Shown piece by piece: positions 1 to 4,811 of a DNA stretch of 6,836 bases; positions within the stretch are counted from its first letter, which is position 1; every line of letters begins with the position of its first letter. The stretch is taken from the NCBI GenBank assembly GCA_024763405.1, contig JANTFQ010000133.1:1-6836 (forward strand), given 5' to 3'. The notes beneath the pieces were generated by a model. That model was not told the DNA's origin and ran no database searches. It saw only the letters and a list, made by a program, of their open reading frames with translations. The DNA comes from Calditrichaceae bacterium (lineage in GTDB: Bacteria; Calditrichota; Calditrichia; Calditrichales; Calditrichaceae). Position numbers and translations under genes: made by a program.

Positions 1-413
1 TGCCGCTGGCCCGCATGGCGCTCTATCAAAAGGGTGTGGAAATTTATGTGGCGCCTACGGCCGATCAACGGGAGGGCTGGCAGGCCAGCATGCGCCACAT
101 CGCGCTGGAAGGCCGGTGTTTTGTGTTAAGCTGCAATCAGTATGTAACCAAAGATATGTATCCGGCCGATCTGCCGGGAATTGAGGAATTAAAGGAACAG
201 CCGCAGGTGATGAGCCGCGGCGGCAGTGTGATTGTTTCTCCCATGGGTGAAATTTTAGCCGGCCCGTTATACGATAATGAAGGCATTTTATATGCGGATT
301 TGGATATGGCAGAATTGATTAGGGCCAAACTTGATTTTGATGTTGTTGGACACTACACTCGTCCCGATGTATTTAAATTTAGCGTCAATGAAGAAAAACA
401 GGGAAATCAATGA
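1..413 (+). CDS. Nitrilase, C-terminal part (5' end outside window)
   Basis: Carbon-nitrogen hydrolase of the nitrilase branch, which converts organic nitriles to a carboxylic acid and ammonia in the cytoplasm. The reading frame is open from base 3, and the residues before the first ATG at 15 (P-L-A-R) continue the family pattern, so that ATG is internal and the gene starts upstream. About 136 residues are visible. Family landmarks are KGVEIYVAPTAD, WQASMRHIALEGRCFVLSCN, the core strands GGSVIVSPMGEILAGP, and the C-terminal DFDVVGHYTRPDVF, all closely resembling plant NIT4 and bacterial aliphatic/cyanoalanine nitrilases as I remember them. The catalytic Cys (C-W-E-N region) and the Glu and Lys of the triad lie before the window, so activity and substrate cannot be judged. 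The stop overlaps the next start (ATGA, 410-413), indicating translational coupling with the carbonic-anhydrase-like gene. An amidase or cyanide hydratase is less likely but cannot be ruled out. Confidence 0.93.
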   Translation, partial: PLARMALYQKGVEIYVAPTADQREGWQASMRHIALEGRCFVLSCNQYVTKDMYPADLPGIEELKEQPQVMSRGGSVIVSPMGEILAGPLYDNEGILYADLDMAELIRAKLDFDVVGHYTRPDVFKFSVNEEKQGNQ

Positions 414-784
414 AATTTTGTACGGTAATCAATTGTATGGATGGGCGGATTCAACTTCCGGTTATCCAATACCTTCAGACCTATTTTAAAGCGGAATTTG
501 TGGATTCCATTACCGAAGCCGGACCTATCGCGGGATTGGCACAGGGGGGGGCAGATCCCCGGACGGATGGTATTCTAAAAAAATTAAGGGTTTCGGCGGA
601 TTTACATCGGTCATTGGGTTTGGCCGTTGTCGCGCATTACGATTGTGCCGGGAATCCGGTGGAAAAAGAAGTGCAATTAGAACAATTAAAAGCATCAATT
701 AAATTTCTAAGGGAAGTAGGGCCAAACCTGGAAATTATTGGACTATGGGTTGATGCGGATCATCGCGTACACAAGATGTATTGA
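410..784 (+). CDS. Small beta-carbonic-anhydrase-like protein
   Basis: A 124-residue cytoplasmic protein related to the putative carbonic anhydrase group often annotated only as hypothetical. It carries both signature pieces of beta-class enzymes: C9-M-D11-G-R13 (C-x-D-x-R, a zinc cysteine plus the Asp/Arg dyad) and H76-Y-D-C79 (H-x2-C, the other two zinc ligands). The segment HYDCAGNPV and the C-terminal IIGLWVDADHRV also fit that family. Classical beta-carbonic anhydrases are about 200 residues, so this is a minimal version lacking the usual N-terminal arm and C-terminal helices. CO2 hydration is plausible from the ligands but unproven. The start overlaps the nitrilase stop by four bases, so translation is probably coupled. 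A run of eight G (544-551) interrupts an otherwise ordinary coding sequence, but the frame reads sensibly on both sides. Confidence 0.85.
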   Translation: MKFCTVINCMDGRIQLPVIQYLQTYFKAEFVDSITEAGPIAGLAQGGADPRTDGILKKLRVSADLHRSLGLAVVAHYDCAGNPVEKEVQLEQLKASIKFLREVGPNLEIIGLWVDADHRVHKMY

Positions 785-794
785 ATTCAACTGG

Positions 795-808
795 TCACCG
801 CATGGTGA
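795..808. other. Short perfect hairpin after the carbonic-anhydrase-like gene
   Basis: TCACC-GCAT-GGTGA forms a 5-bp stem with a 4-base loop, 10 bases after the stop at 784. No T-tract follows, so it does not look like an intrinsic terminator. It may slow 3' exonuclease decay or mean nothing. Confidence 0.3.
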
Positions 809-822
809 AATTGGAGTCGATA

Positions 823-878
823 AACTTGATTGCGGGAATAAACAGCGCCTTTTTTAACTTGATAGAAGTAATCAATTT
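823..878. promoter_or_regulatory. Operator-like repeats of AACTTGAT upstream of the DUF302 gene
   Basis: AACTTGAT occurs at 823-830 and again at 856-863, exactly 33 bp apart (about three helical turns). The second copy faces an inverted arm ATCAATTT at 871-878 (7 of 8 positions complementary) across a 7-base spacer. The inner core is TTGAT-N7-ATCAA, which resembles the half-sites of FNR-type boxes but with a spacer of 7 instead of 4. The dyad ends about 20 bases before the DUF302 start codon and 7 bases before its ribosome binding site, so a bound protein or an RNA hairpin here could affect expression. No convincing -35/-10 pair was found. The function is inferred from layout only. Confidence 0.35.
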
Positions 879-885
879 AAAATTC

Positions 886-892
886 AGGGAGA
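886..892 (+). promoter_or_regulatory. Ribosome binding site of the DUF302 gene
   Basis: AGGGAGA is a good Shine-Dalgarno match, six bases before the ATG at 899. It fixes this start over the earlier TTG-initiated frame that overlaps from 781. Confidence 0.75.
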
Positions 893-898
893 AATACT

Positions 899-1351
899 AT
901 GCATCGATTTTTTACCGTTATAACCTTGCTCGTAATTTCCAGTTCTGTGCTATTTGCCGCGGACGGATTGATTTCAATTAAAAGCGATTTTGATGTTAAA
1001 ACCACGGCAGACCGTCTTGAAAACATTTTAAAAGAGAAGGGGATGACCGTTTTCGCCCGTATCGATCATGCGTTAGGCGCGAAAAAGACCGGACAGGTTT
1101 TACGTCCCACCGAGTTGGTTATTTTTGGAAATCCAAAGGTTGGAACGCCTTTAATGCAGTGCGCACAAACCATTGCCATTGATTTACCTCAAAAAGCAGT
1201 CATCTGGCAGGACAAAGACGGCACTGTCTGGGTGAGCTATAACGATCCCGATTATCTCGTAAAGCGTCATAATTTACAAGGATGTGAAAAGGTTATTAAC
1301 AAAGTGAAAAAAGCCCTGGCAACCTTTACGAAAAAAGCGGCAAAAAATTAA
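899..1351 (+). CDS. Secreted DUF302 family protein
   Basis: A 150-residue protein with an N-terminal signal peptide (basic HR, hydrophobic residues 4-19, likely cleavage around A20/A21), so it is expected in the periplasm. The mature part is one DUF302 domain, roughly residues 28-126. Typical family stretches are visible: VFARIDHALGA (51-61), PTELVIFGNPKVGTPLM (70-86), IAIDLPQKAVIWQDKDG (92-108) and WVSYNDPDYLVKRHNL (111-126). The C-terminus is lysine-rich. Cysteines C88 and C129 could pair as a disulfide after export. The start is supported by AGGGAGA at 886-892, six bases before the ATG. The family has no established biochemical role and none is claimed here. It is 114 bp downstream of the carbonic-anhydrase-like gene and probably has its own promoter. 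No terminator is seen after it. Confidence 0.92.
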   Translation: MHRFFTVITLLVISSSVLFAADGLISIKSDFDVKTTADRLENILKEKGMTVFARIDHALGAKKTGQVLRPTELVIFGNPKVGTPLMQCAQTIAIDLPQKAVIWQDKDGTVWVSYNDPDYLVKRHNLQGCEKVINKVKKALATFTKKAAKN

Positions 1352-1457
1352 TATCGTATCTGTGTCCAAAGACATTTGTGTGGCTCCTCTATCTAAAAAC
1401 GATATGCAGTGGAAGTATTTTCTGGTTCCTCGTCCCACGTGGATGACAAAATTTAAT

Positions 1458-1492
1458 TCGCCAATCGCTGCTCGTTAATCTTCAATCGTTGA
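1458..1492. repeat. Heptad repeat block, copy 1
   Basis: Five 7-bp units in register: TCGCCAA, TCGCTGC, TCGTTAA, TCTTCAA, TCGTTGA. Bases 1458-1489 match 1659-1690 at 31 of 32 positions (C/T difference at the fourth base). The unit consensus is close to TCGTCAA (reverse strand TTGACGA). Such degenerate heptads are a known style of dispersed short tandem repeats in bacterial intergenic DNA; the particular family was not identified. Confidence 0.8.
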
Positions 1493-1508
1493 TTTTAAAA
1501 ATATGTCA

Positions 1509-1536
1509 GATTAACACGTAACGATTTCAGATTGCA
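1509..1536. repeat. Heptad repeat block, opposite orientation
   Basis: Four 7-bp units: GATTAAC, ACGTAAC, GATTTCA, GATTGCA. They read like the reverse complement of the units in the flanking copies (GATTGAC, GATTGAA, GATTAAC). AGATTAAC at 1508-1515 is a perfect inverted match to GTTAATCT at 1474-1481 in copy 1, leaving a 26-base loop, so the two blocks could form a stem. It is more diverged than the two direct copies. Confidence 0.5.
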
Positions 1537-1570
1537 GAAGTTTTAACACGGTACGAATCCGTTAAGGCTT

Positions 1571-1640
1571 CGCACCGCAGGCGGCCGTCATTCCCGTGAA
1601 GACTGCCTGCCCGGCTTTTGTCGAGGGAATCCAAAGAGCC
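1571..1640. repeat. GC-richer dispersed-repeat-like segment with inverted arms
   Basis: The segment is clearly richer in GC than its surroundings. It holds two inverted pairs: ATTCCC (1590-1595) with GGGAAT (1625-1630), and GCAGGC (1577-1582) with GCCTGC (1605-1610). The phrases CGTCATTCCCG and GGGAATCC are typical of small palindromic repeats scattered between genes in many bacteria. It has no coding capacity and no terminal target duplication that I can recognise, so it is called repeat-like and not an insertion sequence. Confidence 0.45.
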
Positions 1641-1658
1641 TTCCGGTTTTATTATAAA

Positions 1659-1693
1659 TCGTCAATCGCTGCTCGTTAATCTTCAATCGTCAA
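1659..1693. repeat. Heptad repeat block, copy 2
   Basis: Five 7-bp units in register: TCGTCAA, TCGCTGC, TCGTTAA, TCTTCAA, TCGTCAA. It is a near-perfect direct repeat of the block at 1458, offset by 201 bp. The second unit (TCGCTGC) is the same off-consensus variant in both copies, so the copies share one origin and did not grow independently from a simple heptad. Confidence 0.8.
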
Positions 1694-1985
1694 TTAAAAC
1701 CTATTTAACTCTCAATGCATGCAGTGGAGCGGTCTTATTATAGTGAGGTTTTAGCATACTTTAAAGCCAGACACTATTCAGGGTATAATTATCCGCGCAA
1801 TTCCTTTAATTCGGTTCCTGTCATTATTTTGCGGGTATCAAAATTTCGGCTGGCAGGTTAAAACATAAGATGTCTGCTGCTTTACAATCATATTATTTGT
1901 AATTAATTTTAAAAATCATTATTTTGAAATCCTAAATCCAGAATAAATTGATATAACCGATTGAAAATACAGAAATGAGGCCTCT

Positions 1986-2318
1986 ATGCGCATGCTTGGA
2001 ATTTTTATTTGGATAGCTTTGGGAGCTGTTATTCTCTGGTTCTTTACCCTTAATCTTAACCAGTATGTGACCATCTATTTGTTTAGTCGTGTGTATGAAA
2101 ATGTGAACCTTGTTACGGTTATCTTCATTTCCTTGTTTATCGGAGTAATTGTGGGCGCATTACTGCTTTCTTCCCAGATTGTTAAATCCAAATCCGAAGC
2201 GGCCTCTGTCCGCAAACAAAATAAAAAGCTGCACAAAGAACTCGAGGGCCTGCGTAATTTATCCATTGATGAAATTCCGGATACAGAGACTCAAATTAAA
2301 TCCAGCGACGCCCTTTAA
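1986..2318 (+). CDS. lapA: LapA-like membrane protein (DUF1049 family)
   Basis: A 110-residue inner-membrane protein. Two hydrophobic helices are visible, residues about 4-22 and 42-62. Between them is a short polar segment containing N-Q-Y-V-T-I-Y-L-F, the pattern usual for LapA/YciS proteins. After the second helix comes a charged, probably coiled-coil tail (about 64-92: K-S-K-S-E-A-A-S-V-R-K-Q-N-K-K-L-H-K-E-L-E) and an acidic C-terminus. In E. coli LapA associates with LapB in the control of lipopolysaccharide synthesis. Here the gene lies 19 bp upstream of a LapB homologue, which supports the call beyond what such a short sequence could. GAGG at 1977-1980, five bases before the ATG, supports this start; a second in-frame ATG at 1992 is less well spaced. 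It appears to be the first gene of a five-gene operon. Confidence 0.82.
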   Translation: MRMLGIFIWIALGAVILWFFTLNLNQYVTIYLFSRVYENVNLVTVIFISLFIGVIVGALLLSSQIVKSKSEAASVRKQNKKLHKELEGLRNLSIDEIPDTETQIKSSDAL

Positions 2319-2337
2319 ACTAAAAGGTTAAAACGAT

Positions 2338-3483
2338 ATGGATTCATCTCTCAGCTTTCAAATCTTTTCCATTTTAATTATACTTACCGCGGCTGCCTGG
2401 GTGTTCTACTTTTTTTATTTTAAAAAACAGGAAAAATCAGCTGCCCAGAGCAAGCCCTATTTAAGCGCCCTTAAATTTATGGCAGAGAATAATAACCGCC
2501 GCGCTGTCGAAAAATTTAAAGAAGCCGTGCGGGAAGACTCGGATAATATAGACGCCTATTTAAAACTGGGTGATATTCTGCGGAAAGAGGGTATGCTAAA
2601 AAATGCTGCGCGTATCCATCGTGATTTATCGCTGCGTTCCAATCTAAAAGAAGAAGATAAACTGAAAATCTGGTTCAGTATGGGGCTGGATTACTGGCAG
2701 CTCAAAAATCTGGATGTAGCAGAAACCTATTTTAAAAAATTACTGGATCAAAAAAAATATAAGCTTCAGGCCGCGCCCTACCTCGTTAAAATTTATGAAA
2801 CAGCCGGTCGTTATAAAGAGGCTGCTAAGATTATTGAAAATACCGGATTAACAAAAGATGAAAAATATCAAACAAAAATCGTTTTATTAAAAGTTCTGGA
2901 AGCTGGTCTGGAACAGGAAAAAGGCGAAGGCAAGGCGGCTCGTATTTTGTATAAGGAAGCGCTCAAAAAGAAACCGGATTGTGTCGCGGCCGTTCTCTAC
3001 ATCGGAGAATCGTATATTAAAGAAGAACGTGTTGAAGAAGCGTTGAAAATATGGAGTGAATTCTGTTATAAATTTCCTCCTAAAGCAAAGGTTCTTTTTC
3101 CCGGCCTCGAAAAAACCTATTTTGAGCAAGGAAATTTTAATAAAATTCAGGAATTGTACGAGACTATATTAAAAACAGATCCGAATAATATTGCTGCCTG
3201 CAAAGCCCTGAGTGCTATTCTGCGGAAAAAAGGCGATTATGATACGGCGCTTACACTCATTTCGGACTGCCAAAATGGGAGTGAAGAGAGCCTGAATGGT
3301 GAGGTAATTTCTATTTTATTTGAGAAGGGCCGCTATAAGGAAGCGGCCGCCAGGGCCCTGGAATCCGTAAAAAGTGCAGATAACGGACCGCTACAAATGG
3401 TAAAATGTACCGCTTGTGGATTCACATCATCTGAGCTTTTTATTAAATGTCCACAGTGCGGAACCATCGATGAACACATTTAA
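2338..3483 (+). CDS. lapB: LapB-like TPR protein with C-terminal zinc ribbon
   Basis: A 381-residue protein matching LapB/YciM in length (E. coli about 389) and architecture. An N-terminal membrane helix (about 9-28) is followed by a run of tetratricopeptide helices (about 40-345, e.g. AVEKFKEAVREDSDNIDAYLKLGD written here in part as A-V-E-K-F ... D-N-I-D-A-Y-L-K-L-G-D). It ends in a rubredoxin-like ribbon, C357-x2-C360-G-F-T ... C371-x2-C374, with the same 10-residue gap as E. coli. The segment I-L-R-K-E-G near residue 81 and A-A-R-I-H-R-D-L also follow the family. In E. coli LapB links LpxC to the FtsH protease and so limits the first committed step of lipid A synthesis; the ribbon packs on the TPRs and is essential there. 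AAAAGG at 2322-2327 is a fair ribosome binding site. The gene end overlaps the next gene by 14 bp. Confidence 0.92.
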   Translation: MDSSLSFQIFSILIILTAAAWVFYFFYFKKQEKSAAQSKPYLSALKFMAENNNRRAVEKFKEAVREDSDNIDAYLKLGDILRKEGMLKNAARIHRDLSLRSNLKEEDKLKIWFSMGLDYWQLKNLDVAETYFKKLLDQKKYKLQAAPYLVKIYETAGRYKEAAKIIENTGLTKDEKYQTKIVLLKVLEAGLEQEKGEGKAARILYKEALKKKPDCVAAVLYIGESYIKEERVEEALKIWSEFCYKFPPKAKVLFPGLEKTYFEQGNFNKIQELYETILKTDPNNIAACKALSAILRKKGDYDTALTLISDCQNGSEESLNGEVISILFEKGRYKEAAARALESVKSADNGPLQMVKCTACGFTSSELFIKCPQCGTIDEHI

Positions 3484-4117
3484 GTTTAACAGCATTTCAG
3501 TTGGTTTAATCGTTTTGTTTTTGGGAATTTCATTTCCCGGATATGCGCAGCAGCGAGAAAATCTTTACAAATTATATGAACAGAATCAGTTGCAGGCCCT
3601 GGAAGAATCTGTGAAAAGACTTCCACCTGCCGCTGAAAGCGATTACGAAGGACTGTTTTTTCAGACACTTTTTGTAAAAGACGGGGAACAAGCGGAACAA
3701 AAATATCTTGCGATATTTGAGCATGGATCGCCACGCCTTAAGTTGCTCGCGGCAGAAAAGCTGATGGCGTATTTTTATGCAGCCGGATATTATGTGACAT
3801 CTGAAAAGTACCAGAAATATATTGTGGAACATGAAATTCCCGAAACAGCAGAACCGCAAACACCTGCTAAACAGGAACTGGCGCCGCCTAAATACTATAT
3901 TCAGGTTGGCGCATTTGGATTGGCTGAAAATGCCAAACAACGCGTTTCGTTTTTAAAAACGCAGGATGTTAAATCACAATTAGTGGAACGAAATGTAAAT
4001 GGAAAAACACTTTATTGTGTTTGGATAGATGGTAAAACAGATTTAGATAAAAGTTTAGAATATGCCAATAAAATTAAGCAGAAATATGATCTGGAATTTC
4101 AGATTATGAAAAAATAG
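3470..4117 (+). CDS. Secreted SPOR-domain protein
   Basis: A 215-residue protein when started at the ATG at 3470. This start gives a clean signal peptide (M-N-T-F-K, hydrophobic about 9-22, cleavage after G-Y-A at residue 26). The open frame reaches back to an ATG at 3416, but that adds 18 polar residues in front of the signal and lies deep inside lapB, so it is rejected. The middle (27-125) is helical, charged and TPR-like, followed by a Pro/Glu linker. Residues about 138-215 form a SPOR domain (Y-Y-I-Q-V-G-A-F ... A-K-Q-R-V-S-F-L-K ... Y-C-V-W-I-D-G). SPOR domains bind denuded septal peptidoglycan glycan strands, so a periplasmic role in cell wall or division is likely. No lipobox or second membrane helix is seen. 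The 14-bp overlap with lapB suggests coupled translation. Confidence 0.88.
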   Translation: MNTFKFNSISVGLIVLFLGISFPGYAQQRENLYKLYEQNQLQALEESVKRLPPAAESDYEGLFFQTLFVKDGEQAEQKYLAIFEHGSPRLKLLAAEKLMAYFYAAGYYVTSEKYQKYIVEHEIPETAEPQTPAKQELAPPKYYIQVGAFGLAENAKQRVSFLKTQDVKSQLVERNVNGKTLYCVWIDGKTDLDKSLEYANKIKQKYDLEFQIMKK

Positions 4118-4127
4118 GGGCGCTCGA

Positions 4128-4805
4128 ATGGATGCAATTGATTTAAAACTAATTCCGCTTTTTTCTGAACTCAAAGAAGATGAACTGATAAACCTGACAA
4201 AGGTTAGCGTTCGGCAAACTTTTAAAAAAGACAATATGGTACTTATCGAAGAAGAAGTCGGTTCGACCATGTTTATTATTTTAAAAGGACGGGTAAAAAT
4301 ATCACGAATCAGCGATGAAGGCAGAGAAGTGATTTTATCCATCCTGGTCGACGGCGACTTTTTTGGGGAGATGGCTATTCTGGACGGACAAACCCGCAGT
4401 GCCAATGCCATCACCTTAGAAGATACCGAAATGCTGATCATCCGTCGTGAAAATTTTTTACAAATGCTGCATGATTACCCGCAGATTGCCATTAATTTAT
4501 TGAAAGAACTGGCACATCGTCTACGCCGCAGCGATTCTCAGATAAAGAGTCTTTCTCTTCAAAATGCGCTGGGACGTGTCGCCTCGACTCTGCTTCGGAT
4601 CGCCGATGACTCCGGTATAATTAAACAAGGTATTGTGGAAATTCCACATCTGCCGCCCCAGCAGGATTTGGCCAATATGGCCGGTACCAGCCGCGAAACC
4701 ATCTCCAGGGTAATTAAAACCTTGGGCCAACTGGGGTATGTTAAAAAAGAGGGCAGCAAGCTTCTTATTCTGGACTATGACAGGTTCAGACAGGATTTTT
4801 CGTAA
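4128..4805 (+). CDS. Crp/Fnr-family transcriptional regulator
   Basis: A 225-residue cytoplasmic DNA-binding protein of usual family length. Residues about 10-115 form the cyclic-nucleotide-binding beta barrel. The phosphate-binding cassette reads F-G-E81-M-A-I-L-D-G-Q-T-R90-S91-A, keeping the Glu and the Arg-Ser pair that contact cAMP in E. coli CRP, so a cyclic nucleotide is a plausible ligand. A long dimer helix (about 115-148) leads to a winged helix-turn-helix with Q-Q-D-L-A-N-M-A-G-T-S-R-E-T-I-S-R (178-194). The R-E-T-x-x-R recognition helix is CRP-like and suggests a TGTGA-type half-site. There is no cysteine in the protein, which argues against an FNR-type iron-sulfur sensor. AGGGG at 4116-4120, overlapping the previous stop, is a good ribosome binding site. 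It lies in the operon between the SPOR gene and a histidine kinase. Its targets are unknown. Confidence 0.94.
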   Translation: MDAIDLKLIPLFSELKEDELINLTKVSVRQTFKKDNMVLIEEEVGSTMFIILKGRVKISRISDEGREVILSILVDGDFFGEMAILDGQTRSANAITLEDTEMLIIRRENFLQMLHDYPQIAINLLKELAHRLRRSDSQIKSLSLQNALGRVASTLLRIADDSGIIKQGIVEIPHLPPQQDLANMAGTSRETISRVIKTLGQLGYVKKEGSKLLILDYDRFRQDFS

Positions 4806-4811
4806 CCTTCC

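Larger units (their letters stand above)
1352..1985. other. Gene-free interval of 634 bp with repeats
   Basis: No coding sequence or RNA gene was recognised on either strand. From 1352 to 1457 I see nothing beyond the small palindrome CCACGTGG at 1435-1442. From 1458 to 1693 there are heptad repeats flanking a GC-richer segment (listed separately). From 1694 to 1985 the DNA is AT-rich. It contains a perfect TATAAT at 1784-1789 without a good -35, and several A/T runs. It is the only place where a promoter for the five-gene run starting at 1986 could sit, but no promoter could be called with confidence. Confidence 0.7.

Noticed and set aside
795..855. Intrinsic terminator after the carbonic-anhydrase-like gene
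   Set aside because: The hairpin at 795-808 has no T-tract, and the T-run at 850-855 has no stem directly before it.
781..981. Open frame starting with TTG just after the carbonic-anhydrase-like gene
   Set aside because: It overlaps the well-supported DUF302 start and signal peptide in another frame, has no ribosome binding site, and its translation has no recognisable pattern.
1458..1693. CRISPR array
   Set aside because: Only two direct copies are present, the repeat is itself a degenerate heptad tandem, and there is no regular spacer series or cas gene.
1784..1789. Perfect TATAAT as a -10 box for the lapA operon
   Set aside because: The bases 16-18 bp upstream give only a TTTAAA/TTAAAG-like match, and the site is about 200 bp before the start codon in AT-rich DNA where such hexamers arise by chance.
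1821..1926. Repeated TCATTATTTTG at 1821-1831 and 1916-1926
   Set aside because: An 11-bp AT-rich match in AT-rich DNA is easily due to chance, and no dyad or regular spacing supports it.
3416..3469. Upstream extension of the SPOR gene to the ATG at 3416
   Set aside because: It would add 18 polar residues in front of a clear signal peptide and run through the lapB zinc-ribbon codons.
3486..4441. Several reverse-strand open frames (3486-3734, 3572-3940, 4055-4441)
   Set aside because: They lie opposite well-supported genes with family-level matches. Their translations are rich in Phe, Ile and Arg and unstructured, as expected from antisense of AT-rich coding DNA.
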